Below are positions 1 through 9,242 of a stretch of 64,000 nt of DNA, in pieces. Location of the stretch: contig JAKFAO010000003.1 of NCBI GenBank assembly GCA_021527695.1, positions 868,001 to 932,000 of the forward strand, given 5' to 3'. This stretch comes from Naematelia aurantialba (taxonomy: Eukaryota; Basidiomycota; Tremellomycetes; Tremellales; Naemateliaceae). Under the pieces are notes generated by a model. That model saw only the letters and a program-made list of their open reading frames with translations, searched no databases and had not been told where the DNA came from. Numbering within the stretch: the first letter of the stretch is position 1; each line of letters opens with the position of its first letter. The position numbers and the translations under genes are program-made.

Positions 1-1
1 C

Positions 2-1358
2 AACCTTCCTGGAGACCCAAGTCTGCAATCTGACCTGCTCGCGTGCCTCACTCACCCTTCATACAACTACCCTCGCAGGCAGGTGGACCCCGAAGTACCC
101 CCGATTCAAGACAATGAGCCAACTAACGAGCTCTGGTGCGCCGTCGGCAATTCACTTCTTGGTCTCTTTGCGGCGGAGCATCTTGCCGCGCAGTATCCTC
201 TCCTGCCGACCGAGGCTCTTAAGCTCGCCGTCACTGCATATGTGGGACATAAGGCGTGCTTTTCCGTCGCACGTGAGCTGGGAGTCGGCGTACAGAGCGC
301 CGGTAACGCCGGTGCGGTGGGTCGTGGACGAGGCCAGCCCAGTTCTGGCATCCAAGTACGATGGCGGAGGACTCAGCGATACGAGGACGAAGGGGGTCCA
401 GAGCGGGTGCCTTTTGGCCGGCGGTTTAGAAAACACATGGAAGGTCAAGCGCGGCTGGAAGAGATTGAGGGACAGGTGGCCGAGGGTAAGCGGGTGGAAG
501 GGTTTGAAGAGGTGGTTGCGGGAGCCGTGAAGGCGTTTGTCGGATTAATATACCAGGAAATGGTGAGAGTTCCCGCCTCCATTTATTCTGCCGGTCGTCA
601 CCCAGTATCCCCCTGGCATACATGACATTCCATTGCGCAGGAGACCTGAGCTAATCTGTGTCTAGGGAATCCATGCCGCAAGAACCTTCGTTCACGCCCA
701 TTTCTTCACCCGTCATCTCGATCTTCCGTCCTTGTTCAATTTCAAATCTCCCAAATACGTCCTGTCGGGAGTGGTGGCCAAACAGCTAGTCGAAGCCGGT
801 GTATCCCCAAATTCTGGTCTCGGGCGCATAGAAGCTCGGTAAGTGCTGTACTTTTCGACGTCTATGTGCCTAACTAACTGCCGGAGTCTTCTTGCATCTA
901 CCGGTGCTCACTCTGCCTCGCCGATATTCAATGTCGGCCTGTTTCTGCCGACCGGCCTCAAGCTTGGCGAGGGACACGGCTCTTCTCTCAAGATGGCCGA
1001 ACATCGCGCAGCCGTCAATGCCCTTTTGTCCTTCTTTCTGGTTCGTGGTGACCAGGGTCATCGGATCGGCACAATCCCCCAGAAGCATAAGACCAATGCA
1101 GGCGACATTCTTGGTGAAGGCTTACCAACCCGCGCACATGTTCAGTTCCCCATAGACATGCAGGGTGTCGCGCGCGCTGTTCCAGAAATGGAACGCCAAG
1201 ACTATCAGGGCTCCGTGTGGGGTGGGGGAGACGTCGAGATAGAGAGTAGTAAGCGGAGCGCCTGGGAAGGGCGGGGAGGCGGAGGTGGACACAGGTCGGC
1301 GTCAAATGTGCTAAAGAGGAACGGGGCGATAGATGAGGAATCGCTGGCCATACAATAG
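2..1358 (+). CDS. Mitochondrial large-subunit ribosomal protein of the mL44/MRPL3 type (RNase III fold), 5' partial
   Basis: A structural protein of the mitochondrial large ribosomal subunit, with an RNase III-like fold lacking catalysis. The reading frame is open from base 2, so the start lies upstream of the window. The helix LTHPSYNYP is followed by LGLFAAEHLAAQYPLLPTE and AYVGHKACFSVARELGV, all typical of fungal mL44. Predicted exons are 2-562, 666-838 and 887-1358. Introns 563-665 and 839-886 have GT-AG ends and join the frame as GIHAARTFVHAHFFTRHLDL and then SASPIFNVGLFLPTGLKLGEG, the dsRNA-binding-like part. The last ~90 residues are low complexity, and a further intron around 1065-1135 cannot be excluded. 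Confidence 0.85.
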
Positions 1359-1634
1359 GTGGCCAGGTCCGCGAGATAATGTATGCATCACATCAGTCAT
1401 GTTCTCTCCGCCTCTTTGGGTCGAGTCAATCTACGGCAAGCAGGTCATTCACTTGACATCTGGACGCGACCAGATCACTAGGGAAGAGCAGATGATGGAT
1501 CATGCACTCGTGCATGGCTTCTGCGACTGGTGGCATATGAAAAAAAAGGTTCCGTTTCAAAACAACATTCACCCGTGTTCGTCTGCGGTCGTGCAGCGAC
1601 CATCCTCAGTTCTTGATAGGCACATTGAGCACAG

Positions 1635-2597
1635 ATGTCGGCCGAAGCAGGACCGTCAACAGCAGCGCTCGCGCTAGCGCCCTCAGGAAGCAACATCAAG
1701 CGCCTCTCGACACTTGGTAAACACCTCATTCCGGCAGCGGGAGACACGGGCATGGGGCCTGCTTCAAGCATCAAAGGTCCCGGAACTGGAGCAGCTGTTG
1801 GACCTGGAGGAGGAAATTCTGCTGCTGGAGGAAATGTCGGAAGCCAGCTGTTCAGTCCCGTCGAGCTGTGTGGATTCGTGAGTATTGATTTCCTTGCCGA
1901 GTAGTGAAGTGGAGCGGTGGCGGCAGCACAAAGACGGGATATGGCAGGAGTAATGATGAAGGCAGGGATAGGGCCCACTGAACGTTTGTCATCTATAACT
2001 AATCCGCTCAGATCGACACAATGCTCGCGCAGCTGGAAAAGCGATTCGAAGACCATTCGGAGCAAATGCTGTAAGTTCATTCGGAGATGTTCTCCGCCGG
2101 TCTCCCATGTCTCGGACTCTGTGCCGCTCTGAATGTCCTGCGTCTCGTGTGACACGTTTCGGCCTGAGGCTAACGTGAACTGTAGAGTTAGGAGTGGGTA
2201 TTCATGCACAAGCGTTCAGAACACAGCTCGCAAACTTCACTCCATGTCCTTCCTTGCCTGTTATTCTCATCTCTCTATTCGGGCTCTCACTCCCGCTTTC
2301 ATTCTCCCTCGTCCCTCCGCCCCGCCTTACCCTGTGACCTATCTCCACCAGCTTCCAATTCCCTTGTGTCCCCTACCGATCCTCCATCCTTCCAGGATGT
2401 TGGCTCGATCAGTGCGCCCAAATTTCAACAACCTTCGCCTCTCAGTGATATCGCTGCGCGTGCTTCGCTGATGCGTTCCAGTGACTGAGATGTCGACAAG
2501 GATAGACAGCCTTGAAAGCACAATAGCAGACCTCATGAACGGCGATATTAATGGTCCCATCTCGCCATCTCCAGCGCCAACTGGGAAGAGGGCGTAG
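1635..2597 (+). CDS. Heat-shock-factor-binding protein 1 (HSBP1)-like, four exons including an 8-nt microexon
   Basis: HSBP1 is a small coiled-coil trimer that binds the oligomerisation domain of heat-shock factor and dampens the heat-shock response. Predicted exons are 1635-1877, 2012-2070, 2186-2193 and 2482-2597 (141 aa). Exon 2 gives IDTMLAQLEKRFEDHSEQML and exon 4 gives MSTRIDSLESTIADLM, matching the family's single heptad-repeat domain. Exons 2 and 4 are out of phase; the 8-nt exon AGTTAGGA, preceded by CTAAC and TAG and followed by GTGGGT, restores the frame and the expected spacing. About 80 N-terminal residues rich in Gly and Ala precede the domain, so the protein is longer than the usual ~75 aa. 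Neighbour: it converges on NAD kinase. Confidence 0.8.
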
Positions 2598-2912
2598 ATA
2601 AGCTGCAGCGGTACGCGGGATGAGCGACTAGAGCATGGACTGCTGTCATTCGGAGACTGAGTATCGCAACGTCACGATCATGATATGTTCAACGCTTTGT
2701 AGACAGCATGAGACATCGCATGAGACGTGACTGATTTTGGGGGCTCTATTGGTCTACGCATCGTACTTTAAAGATTCAGCATTAGGCCTCATGATGGCTC
2801 TCGAGACTCTTGTTTCTAAAGCCAACATTGAATTGTAGTAACGAGCTGAATACAATCAGCCTTCCATGCCGACCATTCGTGAACATAAGTCGCCATATGT
2901 CGATACTAATGC

Positions 2913-4397
2913 TCACTTGATGTCCCTCACCCAGCCGCTACCGCCCTCCGCCCTTTCGACACACGGGATTGGATATCGGGACTTCCCGACTATGACCGCG
3001 TCGCCAGCTTTGAGCTCGCAGACTTCGCGCCCGTCAACCGATAGTTCGGCCGGAGAGCGCGACAAAGGCGAGATTTCGAGCTTTACCACGCCGGTGCCCG
3101 GGAGTATGACGGTGCGAAATGAGAGGGAGCGCGGCGCAATGGGGGTAAGAAGGAAGGCATCTGTGCCGGGGTGGGAAATGGGGCCGCCGGCGGAGAGAGA
3201 ATAAGCCGTGGAGCCTGTCGGCGTGGAGAGTAAAAGGCCGTCGGCCTGTGACACGTCGAATTGTTAAAACATTCGAGGTATCGATGATTATGGGGGAAGA
3301 CGGAATCAGCGCGCAATCTCGTGCTTAGATGGCCAGCAGACTACAGACCATTGCTTCCGTTAGATGTTGACCGTCAAAATAAGCATCGACGACTGTGAGA
3401 TGTGGATGACGACCACGATGTAGCGTGATCTCATTCATCACTTGCCATCCTGCATCGCCGACTGTACGCGGACATTAGCGGCGAGCCGGCGCCGCTCAGC
3501 GGACGTACCCGCCTTGGCGCATTGAAGCACCTCACCGCTCCGGGTTATTGGGGTACATGCCAGTCGCATGCGATTCAGGATCGACACTGGCCCGTTGATC
3601 GTCATCTCCAAAGCCTCCATCAATGAATCGATATCTTTTATTGTCAGCCAGTACTGATCGCAGGGGGCAACGGCGTGAAATCACTGGGAACTTGACGACG
3701 TACGGAACGGCAAGAGGAAGCCCAAGCTGCCCATACTGAAACTCAGTATAGGGGGACATTCGCCTTCACCAAACAGGTGGCTGGTATGCAGTACTGTCCC
3801 ATCCCCACCGACCGTGATCACGAGATCAGTGTGCAATGGTAATAGCACCTGATCTTCAGCATCTACGACTACAAGGGTCGAGTACGAGTCATGGTGCCTC
3901 GATGTGTGCGGCTCGACGAGCAAGGTGAGATCAGAATACCTGTCACTAAGATGGCTGCACCGCACCCGTCAATTCTCGACCAACTGCAGTAACAAGAAAC
4001 TGGGAGATTGGTCGACGTACTTGAGCAGGCGCGCTACAGCCTCGTTTGCACGGGCATCTTCCCGTTTCTGCACGAGCAAGATCGTCTTCGGACGGGAACT
4101 CCAGCGGGAGAGAAATTGCCTGTATTCGTGGTCAGCCCGCTCATACATACCCAGCCACACACTCACGCAGGCGAATGCCGCCGTGCACCCATGGCTGAGG
4201 TCTCGGCCTCGTTTTCCAGCGCATCACATGGTTTAAGCCGGGCTCTCCTGCCTGGCGTCAAACGAGATCAATTGACAGAGCGAAGGGCCGATCACACGTA
4301 CTTTGCAAGGGCCTGGACCGTCGGTACTGGAAGGTCTCGCAAACGGTGAATGCGCCGCAGCTGAGGACGAGCCGAGGCGAGTCTGCAGCTCTTCCAT
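2913..4397 (-). CDS. NAD+ kinase
   Basis: Phosphorylates NAD+ with ATP to make NADP+. The conserved blocks are spread over about six exons read on the minus strand. ILLVQKREDARANEAVARLL is the first strand. VITVGGDGTVLH carries the GGDG catalytic loop. GPVSILNRMRLACT and NEITLHRGRHPHLTVVDAY follow, then DGLLLSTPTGSTAYSLSAGG, the NADK signature. I chose ATG 4397 (MEELQTRLG) because it is in frame with exon 4302-4397, which splices to QFLSRWSSRPKT at about 4118. An upstream in-frame ATG at 4586 would read through a likely untranslated stretch. The end at WVRDIK is shorter than yeast Utr1, so a small last exon may be missing. There is no obvious targeting peptide. Confidence 0.88.
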
Positions 4398-4427
4398 GCT
4401 GCAGCTTTGGGGAGAACTGGACGGGAC

Positions 4428-5629
4428 ATGAGGAAAGTGACAACAAGATACGAATCTTCGGGGAATGACCTGACGCCCGAACAACGTAAGTAGGGGGAGC
4501 AAATATAGGAATGGACTAAACACCACCTCGTCAATCTCTCTCCAGCAATTTGCACTGCGTGATTCAGGCTTACATTCACAACTCATCCCCCTAAGTGGAT
4601 TATGTACAGGCTGTCCAAGATCTCGAAAGGTTTACAGCAACATCTGCCGCCACCGCGTGCTCATTCGCCGGGACTACACGACAGCTTTACCATGTACTCG
4701 ACAAACACTGTCGTCATCTATCATCCATCATCCCAAGCGGACTGTCCGCTATCGACGCACCCATCCCGCGTACTCGTCGACAATGTCTGGAGCTATACCC
4801 CGTCATCAGATCCAACGACACGCCCTCGGTCTTGTCTTCACATCCCACCCGTGACGCGTCGACCGATCTTTGCGCTGCGTTCCAAACCGATCGCAATCTC
4901 CAGAAATCATCGGGGGTCACGGTGACATATACGCTGGATTTGATGGACACTCTGCATTATGAGGTTTTCGATAAGCATGTCTGCCTCGATCCTCCGGAAC
5001 CGGCTGAAGTGGATGAGGATACTACTGTACCCACCAGCACCATCCCTAACCCGAGTCCCAACAGTTCTGCTACGATCGGCCCTGTTTCTTTCGACACCGC
5101 ATCTCCCCTTGGTTTAACCTCCACCGAACATGATACAATGACATTCATCGCCGGCATGCTGTCAATCCTTAGCGGCCCGGGTCAATTCCTGTCAAGCACC
5201 GACCTCAACCACGAGGTCGATCAAAGTGGAGCGTCCTTACTGCATCTAGGCGAGTATGTCACTCGCTTCCTTCAAGATCCGGCAAAATTTGTTTGGCCAG
5301 ACGACAGCAGGATTCGTTGTCCAGGCGATCTCAAGCAAGCCCGTTACGGCTCCCCTCAACAGCGCCGCATGCAAGGGCTGACAGACTGGACCGGTCAGAT
5401 CGGCAAGGTCATTGTGGCTCTGCTTGAGTGGAAAAGGAGAGCGGTGCTGTCTACTGCGTTGATGCAATCGGCGATTGACACCATCTCCGCAGCCCGACGG
5501 CAGTCTGTACGGTTTTGGGTGGAAGATGACGACGTCGTCACTGATTCCACTGCTCTCAACGAGCAGAGGTTCAAGCCATTCCGGTTAGCGATGTTACAGG
5601 GGAGTCGGTCATCGCACGTCCACACATAG
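4428..5629 (+). CDS. Unknown protein, two exons, divergent from NAD kinase
   Basis: I do not recognise this protein. Predicted exons are 4428-4485 and 4596-5629 (363 aa). The intron GTAAGT...CCCCTAAG joins NDLTPEQ to LDYVQAVQDLERFTATSA in phase and explains why the long downstream frame has no ATG at its start. The N-terminal ~100 residues are helical in composition; a Pro/Ser/Thr-rich linker (about residues 150-190) separates them from a second helical part with several Trp residues. No membrane segment or signal peptide is visible. Its ATG is only 30 bp from the NAD kinase ATG on the other strand. The coding potential of exon 2 is strong (over 1 kb open), but the function is open. Confidence 0.6.
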
Positions 5630-6159
5630 TGTTACGACTTGTACCCGGCAGGCTGAAAACCGGAGACGACGTGGAAAGCGACGGTGGGAGAGTCGTAAAC
5701 TCGAGGACTGGGATCACGTCTAGTGATCCGTAAACTTGTGATCCGTAAACTTGTGACTTGGTCGACGGCTGTTGGGTCGAAGCAGGACGAGTGGCGAGGA
5801 GGCTGCAACCTCAAGAGCTCGGAAGGATTCCCCTTAGAGAGTTGGATGGGGTGAGCACGAAATATATGGTCTAGTCTATGAATGCAGGAGAGAGCCTGTG
5901 ACTATGTAACCTATGATAATTTGATCCTTAGGGAAGAAGACAGGAGGGATTGGTACGCTGCGTCTTATATACTCGGAGGTCCTGTTACGGCCGTGTCTCT
6001 GATGATTTGACAGAGGAAACGGGTAATTGGGGCGATTCAACTATAGCGAAATAGTCTCGAACTGGAAGCGGAAGGCTTTCGGCTGAAGATTTGTCAAACT
6101 ATTGACAATCGAGGTGAATCAAGGAAATCAAAATGATATCGAGAGTAACATACGAGTTT

Positions 6160-6252
6160 TGATCCCTGGGGGGATCAAGGCAGATCTATCTACTTATATA
6201 TTGCAGCATCTTATCTATTTCCAATGCTGTTGTTGCCAATAGAATCACCTAT
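6160..6252 (+). repeat. Dispersed ~90-bp repeat, copy 1
   Basis: Begins with CCCTGGGGGGATCAAGGCA, contains CTACTTATATATTGCAGCATC and ends with GCCAATAGAATCACCTAT. A second copy with only a few differences lies at about 8069-8160, where it is cut exactly by an LTR starting at 8161. Confidence 0.75.
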
Positions 6253-6530
6253 TTCCAATATTATTACTAAGCATCAATTCGAGGTTTTCGAGGAGGTTGG
6301 ATTGAGGAATCGAGAGTAAACAAGTGACAAAGTAAGTTATCGAGATTTTAATGAGTGACGAAAAGAGTGTTGAGGTGATTCAAGTAATAATTGAGATAGA
6401 TCGAGAGGTTGAAAAGGTTGAAAAGTAAGTCGAGAGTATTCGAGGTAATTTGAGGTGAGTCGGGTCATGACAATACGTGCTTACTAAGCTGCTTATCAAC
6501 CAGCCGGTTTCTACGGTCCTTGCTTATAAA

Positions 6531-6610
6531 TCTGCGAGAAAGATTACTAATCTGCGAGAAAGATTACTAATGTGTGTGAAAGATTACTAAGGTGTGGGAG
6601 AGATTATAAA
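6531..6610 (+). repeat. Tandem repeat, four copies of a 20-bp unit
   Basis: The unit TCTGCGAGAAAGATTACTAA is present twice exactly (6531-6570) and twice in diverged form (6571-6610). It is a short AT-rich minisatellite just upstream of an LTR copy. Confidence 0.85.
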
Positions 6611-6642
6611 TCTGAGTAGACCGCTGCCATGTTCTAATTATC

Positions 6643-7105
6643 TGTCATGACCGGGTCCGGATTGCAGCACCGTGGCTTGACCCATCGTGGAAAAGCTCAT
6701 AGTAGCAAACAGTGGAAAGTATTATCATGGAAGTACTTATAGTAGCGAGCAGTGGGAAGTACCATCATGGAAGCCCCTTATCATGGCTAAACCTATGTGT
6801 GGTGGAGCCACAATGCCAGAGGTATAAAAGGGTGCACATTTTGTAGTCTTGTAGTTCTCCAGTCTTTTGTCGATCTCACGATCTCGCGTCCTTCTCTCAC
6901 TTCTTCACTCACTTGTCTCACATTCTTTTCACACTTCGCTCACTGTCCTCGTCAATGCTACTCCATCGACTTTGCTGGTCACCGCTTGTCGTCCAACCAA
7001 TTCACAAGCTTCATGGTCTACACCCGTCAGACGTAGGCCAAGCTTCGTAAACCTTTGCGGTCCATCCTGTCTCAAGCCATTACTACTTGGGACAGGTTTG
7101 TGGCA
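6643..7105 (+). repeat. LTR of a second retroelement family, copy 1
   Basis: Begins TGTCATGACCGGGTCCGGATT and ends near GGGACAGGTTTGTGGCA. It is homologous over its length to 8161-8618. It carries a core promoter (GAGGTATAAAAGG near 6818-6832) followed by a CT-rich stretch. The U3 part has internal repeats of the words CATCGTGGAA and GCTCATAGTAGC. No target-site duplication is visible, so it may be a solo LTR or one end of an eroded element. Confidence 0.7.
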
Positions 7106-7546
7106 TGACCAATAGGTAGGTAATGCCGAGCAGATCCTGAATCTGTAACTTCCGAGTCAAAGGGCTCAGAGATCGGTGCGTGAGCGCGAAAATGCTGCGC
7201 TTTGGTGGACACTTGGTTGGACACCTGTGAACGGTAATCAGCTTACACATATATTTATTAAGCGAAGACCGAAGGAACACGGGGTTCCTAAGCCGATTAA
7301 GAAGCAGCCTACTAAGTGCTTTTTCAGCAAAGCCATTAAGAAGCAGCCTACTGAGTGCTTTTTCAGCAAAGCCCTAATCCTTGGTATATGTCCAAAGTGT
7401 ATAAGATGTGATTTAGAGAGCACATCTCTCTGTTATTTATCCATGAGATATTACAATTGCTCTTCAAAAAGTGACCATTGCCATCGTACATTTGTCTTAA
7501 GCTTGCTTTAATTTGCCAGTCGCCATTTTCCCTGAGACTTCAGTCT
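7106..7546. other. Spacer between two LTR copies, with a 39-bp tandem duplication
   Basis: No gene is seen. A 39-bp unit containing ATTAAGAAGCAGCCTACT is repeated twice at about 7294-7373 with one substitution. The rest is unremarkable. Confidence 0.5.
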
Positions 7547-8048
7547 GTCACTCTGCGGTTTACCAGGCGTAACATTTTGTCACTCGTTAGTCTATCAGGC
7601 GTAACAACAACACTCCAGCCTAGCTCTAATGACTTTATATCGTTGCTCTACAAATAGGCTCGACTCGACAAAACGCAAGCGGAGAATTAGACTAAAACAT
7701 GACTTAGAGACATTTGTGGCTGAAAATCCGTCGGACACAGAAGGAAATTGATGGAGTGAGGTTCAGTCTTCTATACTCCCGGTTGCCTTGCTTTGTGGCT
7801 TGTACTTCTTTCTCACCAACTCTCTTGGTGTACTTAGTTACCTATACTTGCTGCATCACAAAGGCATGCGTGAAGGTTTGGGCGCTCTACCCTAGTTCCC
7901 AAAATCGTATACGAACCATTGACCAAGTAAGTCACAGCCTTGACAAGTCCAACGAGGATCAGAATCTCCACAGTGTCATGGACCTCTCTCAAGCACCTCT
8001 TGGCAGCACTTGAGGTTTACTGTTACGCCTGGTAAACTAGAGAGTGAC
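7547..8048. mobile_element. MITE-like element with 28-bp terminal inverted repeats
   Basis: The left end 7547-7574 and the right end 8021-8048 are inverted repeats matching at 25 of 28 positions: GTCACTCT, three mismatched bases, then GTTTACCAGGCGTAACA. The element is 502 bp and has no convincing coding sequence. A partial second GGCGTAACA motif follows the left end. No clear target duplication was found. Family unknown. Confidence 0.55.
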
Positions 8049-8068
8049 GAACTCTAGTCGCAGGGGAC

Positions 8069-8160
8069 GGTCCCTGGGGGGATCAAGGCATCTCTATCTA
8101 CTTATATATTGCAGCATCTTATCCATTTCCAATGCTGTTGTTGCCAATAGAATCACCTAT
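8069..8160 (+). repeat. Dispersed ~90-bp repeat, copy 2
   Basis: Second copy of the repeat at 6160-6252. It stops exactly at the first base of the LTR at 8161, where copy 1 continues with TTCCAATATTATTAC. Confidence 0.7.
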
Positions 8161-8618
8161 TGTCATGACCCGGTCCGGATTGTCATGACCCACACCGTGG
8201 TTTGGCCCATCGTGGAAAAGCTCATAGTAGCAAACCGTGGAAAGTCTTATCGTGGAAAAGCTCATAGTAGCAAATAGTGGAAAGTCTTATCGTGGAAGTA
8301 CTTATCGTGGTTGAACCACGCGTGGAAGAGCCACAATGAGCGTGGAAGAGCCACGATGCCAGAGGTATAAAAGGATGCGCATTTTGTAGTTTGTAGTTCT
8401 CCAGTCTTTTATTTATCTCACATTCTTCCCTCACATTCTTCTCACACTCATCTCGCACTCCTGGTCAACGCTACCTCGTCAACCAGGCTGGCCACCGCTT
8501 GCTGTCCAACCAATACACAAGCTTCACGGTCTACACCCGTCAGACGTAGGCCAAGCTTAGTAAACCTTTGCGGTCCATCCTGTCTCAAGCCATCACTACT
8601 TGGGACAGGTTTGTGACA
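8161..8618 (+). repeat. LTR of the second retroelement family, copy 2
   Basis: Begins TGTCATGACCCGGTCCGG and ends GGGACAGGTTTGTGACA, in the same orientation as copy 1 at 6643. It has a TATAAAAGG promoter near 8366. The U3 section carries one more internal duplication (GTGGAAAAGCTCATAGTAGCA twice). The downstream part, with GTCTACACCCGTCAGACGTA, is almost identical to copy 1. Confidence 0.7.
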
Positions 8619-8790
8619 GGTGGCATGGACATGGACGCTAGGTGTTACGAGCCTGTTACGTAACCAATTGGTTTATGGCAGTGTCCTGACAGGGTCGTAA
8701 CACAATCCGCTAATCAAAGACGAGTGGAAAGCTGTCTCTTGCAAGGGTTGAGCTAAGTGCTCGGGTTCTTGTGACTTGATCGACAGTTGT
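8619..8790. repeat. Flank containing an 86-bp repeat (8710-8795) shared with 18500-18585
   Basis: 8710-8795 (TAATCAAAGACGAGTGGAAA to GACAGTTGTGTAGG) recurs at 18500-18585 in the middle of a palindromic repeat. The chromovirus inserted at the end of this copy; its last five bases GTAGG are the target duplication. Confidence 0.75.
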
Positions 8791-8795
8791 GTAGG

Positions 8796-9192
8796 TGTCA
8801 TGACGGAGACGTCGTCGAGTCGTCACGTGACTATCCACGCGACCGGGATGGCGGCATGGCTGTCACGTGGGGCTTGAGGAACTCGTCTAGGTTGAGCGAG
8901 TATCTACTCGTCTCGACGAGAGTATATAGAATTTACCGGATTGTAGTGAGGTTCCTCAGCGATCCTCGATTGAGTCCTATAGTCCAAGACCCAACGATCT
9001 CGTTCTAACTTCGACGGGTCTACAACCACTCATCTGAGTTCTTCTAGATCGCCCAAGTCTCAGTCCACGTCCCAGTCCCAAGTCAAGGCTTTCCTCATTC
9101 TCTCAACGAGTTCGCGCGGAACTCGTCCAATTCCAAGCTAGTCGTTGTGCAGCGGTCCCAGGTCGCCGAAGTTAGACCGGAGCATTGTGACA
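8796..9192 (+). repeat. 5' LTR of the chromovirus
   Basis: 397 bp, starting TGTCATGACGG and ending CATTGTGACA. A TATA box (TATATA, 8923-8928) lies about 30 bp before the run CAGCGATCCTCGAT (8957-8970), the probable 5' end of the transcript. It differs from the outer 3' LTR by about one base. Confidence 0.92.
8957..8970 (+). promoter_or_regulatory. Probable transcript 5' end acting as self-primer
   Basis: CAGCGATCCTCGAT is perfectly complementary to 9195-9208 just inside the 5' LTR and sits about 30 bp downstream of the TATA box. In Tf1-type elements the first nucleotides of the mRNA fold back and prime reverse transcription; this pairing fits that scheme. The same word is kept in the diverged LTR relic near 30837. 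Confidence 0.65.
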
Positions 9193-9194
9193 GT

Positions 9195-9208
9195 ATCGAG
9201 GATCGCTG
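9195..9208 (+). promoter_or_regulatory. Primer-binding site of self-priming type
   Basis: ATCGAGGATCGCTG starts 3 bases after the 5' LTR ends. It does not begin with TGG, as expected for tRNA priming, but pairs over 14 nt with 8957-8970. Confidence 0.65.
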
Positions 9209-9242
9209 TTACCGCGCACAACCATCAAGCCAAGTTAACGCC

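Larger units (their letters stand above)
5630..6642. other. Gene-free repeat-derived region
   Basis: No gene is seen. It contains a 15-bp unit (GTGATCCGTAAACTT) in two tandem copies near 5724-5753. The piece 5904-5940 matches arms of the palindromic repeat at 18189-18904 (module GATCCTTAGGGAAGAAG). Then come one copy of a ~90-bp repeat (6160-6252) and A/G-rich sequence full of CGAG words. Confidence 0.6.

Noticed and set aside
4233..4586. NAD kinase start at 4586
   Set aside because: Reading from there passes through sequence that is better explained by the divergent plus-strand gene's first exon and intron; ATG 4397 gives a compact N terminus.
6531..6610. Possible CRISPR-like array
   Set aside because: Simple 20-bp tandem repeats without spacers, in a eukaryotic genome.
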